The translations under genes and the position numbers were made by a program. This document shows, in pieces, positions 47,201 to 61,200 of a stretch of DNA of 64,000 bases. The notes below the pieces were generated by a model. It saw only the letters and a list, made by a program, of their open reading frames with translations, was not told the DNA's origin and did no database searches. Each line of letters starts with the position of its first letter. The first letter of the stretch is position 1. Origin of the DNA: Echinococcus granulosus. Its lineage: Eukaryota > Platyhelminthes > Cestoda > Cyclophyllidea > Taeniidae. The DNA lies in the NCBI RefSeq assembly GCF_000524195.1, contig NW_020170417.1:662809-726808 (forward strand). Reading direction: 5' to 3'.

Positions 47201-47367
47201 AGTTGAGTCACGATCTGATGATAAAAACGGCTGAGTTGGAGGAGCTTCGCAACCCCACGGATGTCCCATTCACGCATAACGCACGGCAGTGGCTCGCCAA
47301 GAAGTGGACCACCGCCACCTCGCGTGGCAACGGGAATGCCACCGTCACTGCCACCACCACCTCCTAG
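26266..47367 (+). CDS. RABGAP1: RABGAP1-type Rab GTPase-activating protein (complete copy)
   Basis: Sixteen exons join in phase: 26266-26501, 26573-26768, 34156-34274, 36555-36731, 37169-37362, 37625-37794, 38282-38447, 38533-38939, 38993-39175, 40217-40342, 41928-42071, 42219-42389, 43828-44031, 44411-44515, 46298-46597 and 47131-47367. They give 1044 residues; human RABGAP1 has 1069. Order: PTB domain about 14-165 ([21 protein letters not shown]), DUF3694-like domain about 190-360, acidic linker ([12 protein letters not shown]), TBC domain about 515-735, C-terminal coiled coil. Both GAP fingers are present: [10 protein letters not shown] with Arg569 and YCQG with Gln604. [12 protein letters not shown] and [11 protein letters not shown] are also diagnostic. 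It should stimulate GTP hydrolysis on a Rab (Rab6/Rab11-linked in relatives), possibly at the Golgi or centrosome. The ATG at 26266 may instead lie in an intron, with an acceptor at 26271-26272 and earlier exons missing. Intron 2 contains the sequence gap. Exons 3-16 lie in the duplicated unit. Confidence 0.94.
28135..28164. repeat. CA dinucleotide microsatellite, interrupted
   Basis: ACTCACACACACATGCGCACACACACA is a short imperfect (CA)n tract inside intron 2 of RABGAP1. Confidence 0.8.
32398..32577. repeat. Dispersed repeat, copy A
   Basis: This segment shares an ordered set of words with 35260-35488. Both begin GGTGAGG-[CT]-AGTATCAC. In the middle, TTCTTGTGCGACTTCGAGTT here matches TTCTTGCACACCTTTGAGTT there, followed by TATCGT and GGAGC/TGAGC words. 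Both close with a T-rich CCTTCAG. The identity is too low for a recent insertion. It is probably an old interspersed element of unknown class. Confidence 0.5.
33213..33556 (-). other. Unidentified minus-strand open frame abutting the gap
   Basis: Reading away from the gap on the minus strand, the frame is open for about 114 codons and ends near 33213. The peptide is hydrophilic and basic (for example [20 protein letters not shown], later [17 protein letters not shown]). I do not recognise it. It could be an exon of a gene in the missing sequence, or part of a decayed transposable element. Only the sequence right of the Ns (after 33656) could settle its 5' side. Confidence 0.35.
33557..33656. 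other. Assembly gap (100 N)
   Basis: Exactly 100 Ns, the usual placeholder for a gap of unknown length between two joined contigs. The right contig starts only 130 bases before the 15,107-base repeated unit. Confidence 0.99.
35260..35488. repeat. Dispersed repeat, copy B
   Basis: This is the partner of 32398-32577. It starts GGTGAGGTGAGGTAGTATCAC and shares the middle TTCTTG...GAGTTGTATCGTATTGTG block and the terminal CCTTCAG. It has an extra block around TTATATATAAGG that copy A lacks. A (CA)n tract follows directly at 35516-35544. It recurs at 50367-50595 within the tandem unit. Confidence 0.5.
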
Positions 47368-48893
47368 GTTCTGGTTCCCTCGACCCTCAACCGAGAGCCA
47401 GCGCGTCCTCAGATCGCCTTATTTGTTCATTCACTGAGCTGTGCTTTACAATTCCCTGTATCAATCGAATTTTTACCAAACTTTCTTGTGTGATGTTATT
47501 TAACTCCCTCTATTCTGTCTCTTATCTGAATTATTCGCTTTTTTGCCTGGTGATACGCAGTAAAATTGGCGTTAACTTTCTTTGCGGCTGTTCGTTGGAC
47601 AAGTTTCGACGTAGCTTTGAGATGTAATGGGTTTTAAGTCAATATGAGATGAATCTGTCTGGGCTCACCCCAAAAAAGTTGATATAGCCCCTCCTCCTGG
47701 CCAATCTCCAACTTCTGCTGATGGAGGGAGGTAGTGTCTCGCCCAATTCCAAATTGCCCCCAAGAAAGTCCTACGGACCAGACGACGTAAATCATTGTCT
47801 AAGGGCTTAGCCTTCTCCTCCTCAGTGTTCTTCTCAAAATGTAACCACGAAAGGTGAACAAAGGAGAGGATGGTCGCTAGAGAGAATTGATTGCTCCTTG
47901 TCACTGCCTCCAAAATGGATTCTTCTAGTATGCAAAACAGACCTACGACATGTAGCATCATTGAAATGTGCGCTGTCTACAAAGTGCCTGATGATCAAGT
48001 CGTCTTCAATGTCGCCTTGAGGTTGGTTGTGATTCACACGTGAACTTTTCACTCTACGAGAGGGAAGGAGTGGTTACGATAAGCTCAAGAGTAGAGTGGA
48101 CTCCTCAACCCCCCTGGATAAAAGGCTACAGAGGTTCTCACCAAGCCTAACTCCCTTCTAGCCCTTTTGTGCTTCAACTAGGCATTCCCCTCAAAACTTT
48201 TAGGGCGTGTTACAACTTTAGAGAAGATAGGAAATGCTACAACCAGTCACTGAGGGCGATTTCGTTGGTATGGCTACCAAAGTGGCACTGTAAGTCAGGC
48301 AGAGGTTCCAAAAAAGGTCATTTTTTTCTATTTTGGGTATAACCCACTTAAAGTGACAAGACTTAAAGTATCGCCTTTTGATTGCAGCTACTTTCGCAGT
48401 CTCCCTTCTCTCGCTTGCTAAATCGGAACCAGAGATGGGGAGTTTATGACTTGGGAATGATTACATTCTAGAGTTTCCAGGTGAAAGTTGACTTTTTATA
48501 TCGATGCAGATAATTATATGGGGTGTGACGATTCGACGTGAAAAAAGTTCAGGTAATCAAAAGATAGGAACACATTTAATATCGCAGCCCAAGTCAAACC
48601 ACACTATTAAAGTCACTCCCCATATAACCATTATGGAGATTGTATTGCACGAATTCGGAATGCAAAGTTCAACTTTGCTTTTTTATCTAATTAGAAGGAG
48701 GTAAAGGGTCGAGTCATCCGATGGGACACGCACCGTCGGCCACGTAGCTTCAGCGGAAAAGGCTTAGGAAGGAGGACAAAGGGAAGGAGGTAGAAGAGGG
48801 TTGGAGTATGAAGAGAAGGTAACTGAAAGGTCTTCGAACTGATCTACTTGCCCTTATTCGAAGATTTCGGTTTATTAATAGTCTCCGCACCCC
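47368..48893. other. Downstream flank of RABGAP1, right end of tandem unit 1
   Basis: This includes the 3' UTR region. Minus-strand open frames at 47665-47961 (98 codons, Leu-rich, includes FLGAIWNWARHYL) and 47834-48052 are unassigned. The stretch from about 48770 is purine-rich (AGGAAGGAGG words). The unit ends with TCCGCACCCC at 48893. No gene is supportable. Confidence 0.5.
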
Positions 48894-49262
48894 GTCGTTA
48901 AACCCTTCACTATGTAATGATCATTTTTTCGCTCATCATCTCTGACTGCTTTAATTGGTTGTTGCAGTTTCCGATTATGATCACTTTGGGGCGTGTTTGT
49001 GAGCTGAGCCGGAGGCATGTGAAAAGAAAATCCTTGTTTCTTTCCATCTCGCGTTTCGCTTTAGAGCGAAGAATTTATGCCCGTGGGCTACAATAACTAT
49101 CCATAAACAATACTTCTATGTGTTCGCAATTTATGGTTTGTGATGGCGTCGTACTGGACCCGTGCTCGATAATTTATTGTCTTTGTTAAAAAAAATTGAA
49201 GACAACTATTTAACAGTTGGTAGAATTTCAAATTTCGTTGTCTATGTTATCCCACTTTTCAG

Positions 49263-52200
49263 GCCAGGCGAGTTGTCGCCTGCATCGGAGGGATGGCTCG
49301 TCGAACTTCAACGCCTTCTGTGATGCCCGAGCTAAAAGCAGCCCCTGTGCTCTCCTCTGTACCAGCTGTATACAAAATTGGGTGTGTTTGCCTGTTATTT
49401 TTTTTCCTATAAATTCTAATTTTTTGAATGCTATCTCTTAAAACCTAATTTGTTCTTTTATTCGATTTTTATGTAAGCGACTATGCTCCGAAGCTCTCCG
49501 GCTCTTTTAGTTTTCTAGTTTTAGTCTCTCCCACCCTGAATTTGCTCTAATACGAGTGAAACTGGATTACTTATGTTTTGGTGCCCAAATAACGATCGGC
49601 TGCTTGTTCAGTCTCAGTAAAAAATGTTTTCAACAGCATAGGTGATACTACTGATTCTCGAGTTTTCTGAGAACTGCAGTCTTTTTTGCGACTTTAAGGT
49701 AAATTTCATGGTGGTAGAATGAAAAGATAATGATTTGCAAGAGAATTTTCATCGAAATAGGGTGAAATTCCCACCAAAGACAATCAAAACCGCACTTTTA
49801 CAAGTTATTTGCCTATTCAAGCAGAAATTCATGCGTAAAGTTAATGACCCTCGTTTCATTTACTGGTCAGTTCAACTCATCTTTAAAGTCAGTGTCTCCG
49901 TTTGTGGCTAATACTAAAAAAAGAAAACAGAGCTTCCACCCTTTTTGATCTAAAGCTGGAAAAAAAGATGTTTTGTTATTTTCGGGAGGAAAATTTGTTT
50001 AAACGTATGCTATCATTGTTCCCTGAATGTACACAGGATGTTGCTATGGCAGCGATCGCAACGCTCTCTATTGTTGGCCAACTTGGTTGACCAAACTCAA
50101 GATCTGATGGAAAAAAGCTTTTTCCCCATTCACTTTTAAATGGGAATAAGGGTAAGAAAATGATGTTTTTAGAGGTTATCAAGTTTCCTCGGGCAAAATA
50201 TAAGTTGGGCAGGTGAAAACTTAAGACATATTTTGCACATTGCCTTTGGAAGCCAAGGAAACCTCTAGCTCTAGCTACCTCTCGTTCTTATCTCACGCTT
50301 ATTTCCGTTCGAACTGTTGCCAATTAAATATGATCATCCTTTGAGAAATGTTAGAGGAATAATAACTGGTGAGGTGAGGTAGTATCACTCTTCCACTCCG
50401 ATGTGCGATAGAAGGTCTTCTCACAGACAGGTTCTGCTACCTTATATATAAGGGCGCATAGCAGGCAGCCTTTTCTCCGCCTGGCTTACTGGTCCTGGTT
50501 TTTTTCTAAAGGCGACATTTTTCTTGCACACCTTTGAGTTGTATCGTATTGTGTTGAGCGACAAGATCTTAATTGCAATTTTTTTTCACCTTCAGCACGT
50601 GAACCGTTGGGTTTGCAGTTAACCACATACACATACACACACACATACCCACTTCTGAGCCACACATCTGTTAAGCTCGACTGATATTTGTTGACACAAG
50701 GTTTCAAAATAAATGCAAAGTGGTAGAGAGCCTAATGTGGAGCACCATACCGATAGACTGGTACGTATCTATTTAGACTTAAGTTATTATGGAGCCCGAG
50801 GGAAATATTTCGGTCATCTAACACTCGAACTCTCGCCCTTGGAGCTTGCTATTTCTTAGTGGTTGTGGCCCTTTAGCGGCACTGTGTGCTCTACCATGAG
50901 ACTTCTGTATTGGCTATTGCAACAGTAGGAGAGGGGAAAACGACGAAGGACCCACTTTCCCATAGTAATGAAACCCTTTACACATTTCCGTGGAATCTGC
51001 CTATCATAAGCCATCTAGGGAATCAAAGGAGAGGACTTCACTCAATGTTGCCAAATTACTATTGCAAGGCATAGCATCACTTTCACAAGGGTAATTTTTC
51101 ACCTTTTTCATTGCAAGGTTTGTTCTTTCCCCCCATCACATGTCACCAACATCAGTACATCGCATGGACTAGGCTTTAAAGTACAGCTCCCCTTTGTTTC
51201 ATAAACAACCAAGCAATTAGTAAAATTTTTCCAAGTAAATAATGGAAGGTTTTTTGTTCACTTCATCAGTGATGTTGGATGCGACCCAAACTTCTTACGA
51301 GTGATCAAGTATTTTATGCCCCGTTACTAATTCATTTTGGTTTACATTCCATTCATAAGCCGACCAGCAGTATTTCCGCTAGCAGTTCTTTTTGCTTGAA
51401 GTATCAAATTAGTTCAACATATCGCTTCAAAAATAATGCATGATATAGTTGTCTGCAGTTATTCATCCTTTATTTATCTTAAATTCTATGAGGGGAAATA
51501 ATAGACGTACCTTCGAAGCGTGTTTTAATTACGTCAATGAATCACTCTCAGCAGAATTTCCTTGTTTTGTTAAGAAACTTCTTAAGTAGATCTGAATGGT
51601 TCACTTACAATTTTCTTATTCTACTGATTAATGTGCATTTGGCCTGCTTTTCTTTCCATAGCTTCCGTCTCCACGTTGATATGCGCGAGATAGATACCAA
51701 GTCTTTACGCGGCAGCATCTCCGTGCAGAAGGAGAAGCCGAATGTCTTCAAATTTCATCAAAACCTTGATAAGATTCTGGTCATCGGAGTGAGTCAACTG
51801 GACGATAACGTCGACGTTCCGCCTCTACGTGTTGTCAAGTTGGTTTTTTCCTGCACCTGATTTACGCGTAGTTGATATGTGGTCACCATTGCCTCAACCA
51901 CTTGTCATGTCATGAGAGGGAATTAACCCCACAAATTTGTTATTCTCGTGTAATCACGCTTTGTTAGTCCACTTTTTTAAAAATTGCTAGTTCATATACT
52001 GTTGCGAATCATAAGTATAGGAACAAGGATCGGGGGCGTTTTTAGATCAAATTTCTGGTCCTTTTTTTCTTGATTTTCTGTCGAGTTTGTGAATAAGAAG
52101 AATCGAGCTCGCGCCACTTTAGGCTTTTTTAAAGACAACTTTCTGATTCTAAAAGGCGATTTACAAAGCAACGGTTTTTTTGTAGTGGGTGATTGAAGGC

Positions 52201-55200
52201 AATGCATAGCTGCATTTCTTTTGATAATCAGGCAAAAATGTTAAGATTTCTTGTTATCATCTCTCACCGCTTCAGATGCCCCAGCATTGGATTGGCTTGT
52301 GGTCGGTACATCAATGCCTCCGATGTGATCCAGCTTGCCACTAATCTCGCACCATTACCTCCTGATGAGGCCATCGCACTCATTCCCGAGGCCTCTGTCT
52401 TTGTCGCCATGGCACCTTGGTCACCACAAGTACCTCAGTTTGAGATCCTAAACACCGTTACTGATCGTGGTATGTGTGCAGTCAAAGATTATGATTTGAT
52501 ACACCTGCTCGAGTCATTTAAGTAAACTCGTGCTATGCTAAAGGTAGTGTGTGATGATTGTGCTGTGCTGGCTTATTTCATTTTAGCCGAAATCTCTCCT
52601 TGTAATAAAACGAAAGCATTGCTTAGTTTATTTTGTGATTCGCTAAATTTGTGGAGGATTTTGGAGATAGTAAAGCTACTGAAAAGTGCAGCTAATTTAC
52701 GATTAAACTCTACGCTTATTTGTACGTTTAGAACGCTTCGTATTCTTTACGGTGGTTTGCGACCTGGCACTGGAGTTTGTGACTAAACCCATTCGACTAA
52801 ACTGCGTGTTTCGCGCCAAGATCCTTCAAAAGGACGCCATCTTTCGGCTCTCTACACCTCGAAATCCATGTTGCGAGGACGTTAGTCTTGTTCTCATTGA
52901 GGTCTGTCTTTTTGTCTTAATGTTCGTCTGGATCTTGAGCCGTTCCTCTTGATGCCACCTCAACCACAGTATTATCAGGAATTTTGAATTAGGAGGGCTT
53001 GTGGGTTGCATGATCAATTCACTCCTGAAGTTATGCAAGATTTACGACGAGGAGTAGTCTTTCTGAAATCCATAAGGTATCCTCTTTGTACCTCTCCTGA
53101 TTCAGAGCTTGACAACCTGAATACAGACTTCTGCATCTATAGCAAGACCTTGCATGGAAGGATGATATGACCTCCAAACTCCTTGGTTGTTACCCATTTT
53201 CATCTGCTGATAATATCATTTCGAGGATTTTTAAAGAATCGCTTTTTTTTCAAAAACTCTTAATGAGGTACTGAAAACAGGTTACATTGTTTCATCGTTC
53301 TTGTCGCTCTCGAAGCGACAAGGTGTTACTAAGGCTTGAACGACAATTAGTCTGCTCAATATTTGGTAAAATTTGTTTCTTCCGGTAGGAAGTGGACAAG
53401 GAGAAAAACTGGATCAATATGAACCGTTTTGCCATTGTCAGCATGTCATCTCCCGCCTCAGAAAGCGTTCGCTCTGTCACCACCTCTGCACATGTTGGCA
53501 CTCCTAAGGGGTCACCCAGAACTGGATCCGGCTCGCCAGCCAATCAAGACTTGGGTAGGTCAGCAGTCAGTCTTTTTTAACTGGTTCATGAAGCTGGCTC
53601 TGTTTAGAAGACCACACAATAGCTTCTCTTGGATTATAGCCGCGGCCAGAGACGATACCACTCTCGCCACAGATGCCGAAAGTGTTTTAGACGATGTCGT
53701 CGACGATGACGAACCCCTGATGAGCGGTAACGGAGGCGAAGATCTAGGCATTATCACTGACGACGAATTGCTCGTCGCTTGGAGTACTCTCGTCACCGAG
53801 TGGCGCGCTCGTATCCAGTCCTCTGCTTCTTCTGCGACTTCGCTGCCAGTACCGCCCTCTGCCGAGTCGGTAGTGCTGCGCACCGGCGCCGAAGCCTTAC
53901 CCGATGGCGTTCTCGGTCGGAGAGTTACCCAGCTCGTGCGACGAGGCATCCCCCATACTATGCGCAAGGAGATATGGCAAATGTTGGCTGGATTTCAAGG
54001 TGCCGATTCGGGACTAACTGAGGTCTATCGGATCCTGCTCACAAAGGTTCGTCCATCTGACAAATTCAAACATCATTCTACCTCTTTTCCTCTTTTTAGC
54101 CCTGTCGATTCGACGTAGAAATCCAGAGGGATTTACCACGCACCTTCCCAGCGCACGACTTCTTTAAGGACCGAGCGGGACAGGAGATACTCTTCCAGCT
54201 TACGCGGGCCTATGCGCTCTACGATGAGGCTGTGGGTTATTGTCAGGGTATCTCATTCATTGCAGCAGCTCTCCTTCTTCATGTGAGTTGGCGTCTGCAC
54301 TGCTAGCATTACTGACTTGGTTGAGCAAGCAGCAATCAACTGGTAGTTATGTCAACTTACAGTCACCTGCTGTTTCATCCACATTTTATATCATTTCTCT
54401 CTTTTCGAGTGCTATGCAACCTCCACATTTAGAATGTTATTTGTGCTTGGGATGATTAGACCACTTTACCTCCTCTCTACTGCTACTACTAGTAATGCTT
54501 TATCATTTCAAGCAATGTTTGACCTCTTCTCTACTTGGCTACCATTTTTGGTTTAAAATCTACAGTTCCTTCCTCTGATGTGCTTTCTGTCGTTGATAAT
54601 AATGAGCACCTTCCGTTTTCAAATATTACACCGCTGCTTTGCATTTGAAAGTTCCAGGTGCTCTGTATAGCTTAGTCATGTGACCCTAGCAACAATGACT
54701 TATTCTTTTTAAGTAGTATATAACCTTGTTCAGTTAACTAATATGTTGGATTTGTGATACGATGTCTGCTCACAAACATTTTATGGACAAAACTGCTTAC
54801 AGTAGCTATCTTCCTTGAGCAATATATGATTATCTTCCGTCGGCTAATGCCAAGTACTTTGAAACTAGTTTCCTTTGGACACTTGTTTACTTCACGCTAC
54901 AATCCACTCAACTGTGTCCCCTTCCCAACAGTCGGTTTCACATGGTTGTTTTTCACCACCATGGATTCATTTAAAAGCACTTTAAAAATTAAAATTGGAC
55001 GAGAATTGAAGCTTTCTGCTCATATCATTGGACAATTTTCACTAAATGTACGTAAAGTTGCCCACATCACACCAGTCAACTGTCTGTTCAACTCTGTATA
55101 GTGGTTTGGCCTCAGGAAGTATTGAACTTTGGCAATTGTGAGGAAATCACCGTTCTAGGCCAAAATAGATTGTATCAGGTCTTATCTTTCTGCAAAATTA

Positions 55201-58200
55201 ACTATGTTTGCTTGTTATCCAAAAGCTAGAAGCTTGCAGACCTTAACGGGGAGACCTATAACTGAGGCGTGATTTGTCACCGAAAGCCAGCGGTCTTATT
55301 TTTGCCCTCTCCTTCCTTGCTAGTTGCCGGAGGAGCAGGCCTTTTGCTTGTTGGTGAAGATAATGTTCAACTACGGCACACGTCTCCTCTTCTTGAAGAA
55401 CTGTGAGGGCCTCTTCCGTTGTTTCTACCAATTTGAATGCCTTCTCCGGGTGAGTTGGGGATGAGTGAATGGCTATTTGTCTTATCGGACACTCGTGGAA
55501 TGACGTTATCTCATTATTTCATCACCTTATCTTGGCTTGAACACTTGACCTGTTGGTCAAAGTGTACGTGTTCCTGTTTGATAGCTGTGATTTATCCCCC
55601 TGTCACCTCATCTGACCAGTTGGTATCTTGATGATGTTCACTGTAGTCATCTCTGAGATGGAGAAGGCACAGAACGGAACAATTGCAGGTTAACTTCAAA
55701 AATTGTTGCAACTGTCTTTTTTCTATGAAGAGAGGCGCTAGAGGTGCCTGGAATACTAGAAAACATTCATATTTCAGTTCTGAAAGTTGGAAGTTTCCAT
55801 TTTCATGGCTTTTTTCGAATATGCTGCAACTCCGCACTCCCGTCCACTCTCCCCTTCTTGGCTAATATCCCGTATGGACGCACCTCAAGTCTACCAACAG
55901 TCACTACAGATCTAGCGCGAATCAGCTACCATGATCATGAGCTACTGAAACCCCTGAGTGACTGAGGCCGTCTCCACAAGCCGGCAACCGCACACACGCC
56001 GCATTCCTCGTTGCTTACACATGCATGCCAGCAACAAAGATATCTGTACCGAAGTCTAGTTTACTGATTATCTGGTTGAGATCTCGGATAGATCCAGGCT
56101 CGCACCCTTAAATACCGGTCTACAATAATTGGGGACCCTGGTTGTAAACTGGGGTGTGTGTGGGCGAGTAGTTTTGATCCTATTACATCCCCCTCAGAAC
56201 TGGTAATTAGCAAGCAGCGCCTTCAGAACGGGTGTCTGTATTGGCAACACCCACAGCGGCTAGCTCGTCAAGACCGTCTGAGATATGTGGTGGTCTCAGT
56301 CACGCGTATTTACAGTAGCTGGTTGACCTAGGCCTTACAGTGGTCATTAGCACTCTTAGAGCGCATCTATACCTGATATCAGCCAATGAGTAGAGAATGG
56401 ACAAGAACGAGACCTTATGAATTGTTTGGAATTTAAGCATGAACATAGGAACTTCTGGGAAATCGGAAAGAAGCGTTTTTCTGGGGTCACAGGCATCCCC
56501 AACACGATTGTGTGGTGACGAGAAAGTGTGGTCACCACTATTAAGCTTTTGACATGTACTTCTTGGTGGTGCGTTTTGCTGTTACACTCTCCAACCGCTA
56601 TGCGAAAAAATTGATGAGGAGCTATTGCAGCTTTAAAATGGCGTTGAACCTGGTTCGTGAAGCAGAAACGCTCGAACCGTATGTGCTATTCAGTGATATG
56701 AGAGCTCAAAGGAGCAAATGGGTAGACTTTCTGACAGGTTCATGCATATCGCATAAATTTTGTTCAGCCCCACAAATGTCAACTAGTGATTGGGATGAAA
56801 TTGTTCAGTCATCTGAGAGGTGTGGCTACACAGGCCCTTCTCGTCTCCCTCGGTTCAGCCTTCGCACCGATGGTGTGAAACTCCACCCATATCACTCACT
56901 TTACCATTTTCTCAGCTCTTTCACGCCTCCCGAATCAATCTGACTCTTATCTGCTAGCATCTTCAAATTGAAATATCAAGGGAAATGCGCGCAGACCTTT
57001 GTTCATGCTCTACCTCTACTTTTCATTCCACCAGGACCAGTTACCTGACGTGGCAAAGGCCTTCGAGGATTTGGGCGTGAAGGTGCACATGTTCGCCAGC
57101 CAGTGGTTCCTCACCCTCTTCATGGCAAAATTCCCTCTCAACCTCGTCTTTCGCATTTTTGACATCTTTCTTGCCGAGGTTAGTCCACTACCAGTACTCT
57201 CATCACCCTTGCCCTTTATAAACGTGAATGATGCCCTTGAACTAAGCTTTTTATGATCTCTATGAGACCAACTGCATAACTTATGTTAGTCAGCTAATCT
57301 CCCGACTGTTCTTTGTCAATTTTAGGGCCTCATCTTCATTTTCAAAGTTATGATATCCCTTCTGCGTACCTCTCGCAGCTGCCTGTTAAGCCTGGACTTC
57401 GAGGGCACTCTCAAGTACTTCCGTGTTACCCTACCCAAACGATATCGGTCGCGAGAGGCCTGCGACCAGCTCATCGCCATGGCCTGTAGTGCCAAGGTGA
57501 GGCTACCTTTCTCTCGGTTTAGTTAGCTGATTTCGCTGGGCCTTGGCTCGAATACAGTAGTAGGAATAATACGTCACCTTATTCAAACTTATCACCCAAG
57601 TAAGATAACCATGGGTAATACTGTTAACCTTAACGCCTTTGCTACCGATACCAATTTAGCCCAGATCGTGCCTTTCAGAAAGCCCTGCTGCCATTTTTTT
57701 TCATTGGAAATTCAGTAAATATGTCTGCAATACGATTCAGCACAACCAGTTACTATAAACCCTTGAATAATACATGGCATACGCTTGTGACGACAGGCTC
57801 AGGTAGGAAGAACGGGCCGTCGCGTGTCGCTGGTAGCGAATGCTACGCTAGCTTATTCTACAGTAGCAGATTGATAAGAGTTAAAAGTGCATGTTTTGCC
57901 ACGCATACCCTCTCAGTCTCCCACAGTTTGGTATATCCATAGCTTTGGCGTTAGGTTGTGGTAGCGACTTCTCGGTCCTTCCGTTCTTTAATAGCAAGAC
58001 TTTTTCCAAGTTTATACGTCTGTAAGCGAGTTCGCGGGAGCTTACAAATGAAGAACGATGGGAAATCCTCCCACTTTTGGCACTTGCAGCAATCTCACTT
58101 TCTAGACAAGGTTAGTACCAATCAAATCCCTAGGCGTTGCCCACGGGCGATATAAGCTAAACATAAGATGACCCTTTACGTTGCACGAATCTGCTGAAAG

Positions 58201-61200
58201 AGCAGCCAGCTATGAGATAGAAATGGGTATTCCGTGTTTTATTAGACGAGGTCACTTTTAGGTGAAAATCCCTAGATAAGATGCTTAACTTACAGAATAC
58301 CACCGCTGTAGAAGAAAGTGCGGCCTCAGAAAAAAAGAGGGAGGCGCGCCTTTTTTTTTGAAACCCAGGATCTACTCGCAGTGGCGGAAAATCTGGCAGT
58401 TAATTGTCGTCAAGTCTGTTACTGGTCATAGCAAAGGAACGACAGCAGTGACCATCGAAGAAGAGGCTCAAAGAGAGAGGAGATCTGCACACTAGAACGA
58501 TATTTGTAGGCCTCAAACCGTACCCAGGCATCGCTTCGATTCTACACTACTTGCGATTCGTTAGCCTCACTAGTAGCCGTTGTTACGTAGTCTGGGAGTC
58601 TTTGAATAACCAGCCGTCACCGGTGGGTGCGTTTTCAGGAACGGGGTTGTTTATTGCAGTTGCCAATGTCAACTCCGAGTTTTTTTTCCTGAAGAGGGTG
58701 CCAAATCTTACCAATCTGGTGGCAGGTGTATAACTATTGTTCAGAACGGCTGGGAATCTGGTACCATGGTCCCATGCCGTCAGCATGGAAGTGCCAATCC
58801 AGGATACCGGGAAAGCTCACGTAGTCAAGCATGCCACTGGGACTAACATCCTCTTGGTGCATTTACATGTTTTTAGAACACATCCGACCGTCGTAATTGC
58901 AGTAGTGTTTTTCTGCTCTACCGCCTAATTGCAGGTTTCGGGCAGTCGGCTGAAGCGCTACGCACGCGAGTGGGAGCGGATTCGGGAGGCGGAGGCCAAT
59001 GAGAACTCACCAGTGGTGGCTCTGCAACGCGAAGTGTGGCAACTGCGTGAGCATTGCGGTCGGTTGGAGAAGGAGAGCGAGAGCCTAGCTGACACTGTCC
59101 TCTCCAGCAAGACCGAAATGCAGAGTATCATAGACAAGGTGTGCTCCCCTCCCAAAAAGTCGAGCTCTTTTTCAATTCATGATCTCTTTGTTTCCGTGTT
59201 ATTTGGCACTCACTCCCAGAAGAGGTTTTTTGCCCCCCTGGAAGTGATTCGAATCATAGTGATGGGAAATTATTCATGTGTGATGCTGTTAAGGTTGTTT
59301 TAAGTGGATTCCCAACTGGGAATCACAATTCATAAAGAATATTGCTTCTTTAAAGATGCTCACGTGATGGCGTCAAAAGCAAATGAATTCAATGGCTAAT
59401 TAGGTTGCTATTGTTGCTTTCTTTCATAATTGCTTTTTTTGGTGGGCAATTTGGCTTTCAAATGTTAAAGTAACTCCTTATAAAGGAAATAAATTCTTTT
59501 TCCCCTTAAATATTTAGCTGGAAGACAAGGTGGAGTTGTTGAATCAGGAGCTGATGAGTGTGCGTCACGAGTTGGTGGAGAAACAGGAGGAGTGTACCCT
59601 TCTTGAAAGGGATTCGACGAAGGTGAGTACGTTTCTCATTTGTATTGACGAATTGTCAAACCTGTCTTTGTCACCACTTGCTTTGTCTGAGAAATCGGCT
59701 CACTGACCTTCAATTCGATTCTTTGGACGTCGTCTTTGGCAACAAATTCCAGTAGGCATGAAGTTTCCAAGGTCCCTAAATGGTAACAACGGGAGCCTTT
59801 GTTTTCAATTCCCTCATCGTGGAATGCTTTTGGTCAGTAAAGTCATCGCACTTGTTACCTCTGGGCTTTTTCTGAAAAGCAGGTTGAGTACAAACTCATA
59901 TTCTTTTCCCCTGAATGCGGCGTTGTTGGACCCGGGGGAAGTCATCTGAATGTTGGCAAATAGTCTCACAGATTGTCTGCAAAGCGAACTCTGGTCCCGT
60001 CCCGTTTCTGATGGTAGATGGGTGTCGACCTCATGTTGATAACTCTTTTGTCATTAGTTTTCACAGGTTCAACCATCCGCAGCAGATGCTTTTCTTCCAG
60101 GACGTCTGTCCGCTGTACCCAATCTGTGAAGTCAGGACCGCCTTTCCCGTTCAGCGCATCTTTTTATTACGTTAGATTCATACTTGAAGAATTTCTGGGG
60201 CATAAAATCTGGAAAGTAGTTCTATTGCTAGGGTAGAGGAGCTAAGCCTCTCACGTTAGGGCTCCATCTTGCCAATGTGAACTTCCAATAACGGAGAACT
60301 GAGAACCCTCCTGTAGCCACACAGATGGCTAGAAGACCATTCGCCCACAACTTTATATCACTTCACACTCAGTACTTGAATTTTGGGTGATCGAAGAGTT
60401 CGTTCGGTTTCCGGCGCGACCTACTGCGGTGACTTGTCTGCTCTACGAACCCACAGTTGTCGGAGGGCCTCTCTTCAACTTCCTTTTGTAGCAATTAAAG
60501 GTTTGGTGGCGGAACTTAGATGGTGAACTACTTACGAAGGTCCTGTATTCTTGATCATAAATAATGAAGATTTGAACTTCGTTCTGAAACATTTAAATAA
60601 CCAGAGATTTGCGTTTGGAGAAAACTTAGTCCTGTGGAAGGTGAGTGATAAATCCATGGGCAACACTTATATCAACCGGAAAGAGGAAGTCGTGGTCGAA
60701 GCCAGGAAAATAGTTACCACATGCCAGTCATTAACACCCGCACTTCAAAGCCGTGCACAATTTTATTTCCATAAGACTATCTTCTTTGCGTGGTGTAGAT
60801 ATTCCAAGCAGAGGGGTTTGTCGGCAATTGTCTGCATCTCAAAGGCAAGACAAAAAGTGGCCGGGTTTCATCTACTTAATGTAAATCGAATCAGCTTAGA
60901 GATGGCTAGAACCAGTGATGCCATGAGATGCCCAAGGCGTCATGATTTCGGAAAAAATGCCCTTGAGAAGGATTTTTACCGGAATTGAGCATGAGAGGAG
61001 GCTGCTGCCCCATTCTCATTTCTCCATACAGTGATAATGATGACTTTATCTCGTCATTAGGTAATTGCATACAGAAATGGAGGTGCGGTGGAAATGGACG
61101 TTACTAGGACTGAGTTTTTTTCTAATCTTTAAGGACAAAAGGCTGTTTTAGGACTTTGTGGCTGGTTTGTGTCTCCTTGGAAAAAAAACGATGAATTATA

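Larger units (their letters stand above)
33787..48893. repeat. 15,107-base tandem unit, copy 1
   Basis: The sequence starting GTCGTTAAACCCTTCACTATG at 33787 recurs at 48894, an offset of 15,107 that holds for every open frame in the unit. The base before the unit differs (T at 33786, C at 48893), which places the left edge. The unit spans intron 2 of RABGAP1 through its stop codon and about 1.5 kb beyond. I saw no substitution or indel between copies in any reading frame compared. Confidence 0.97.
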
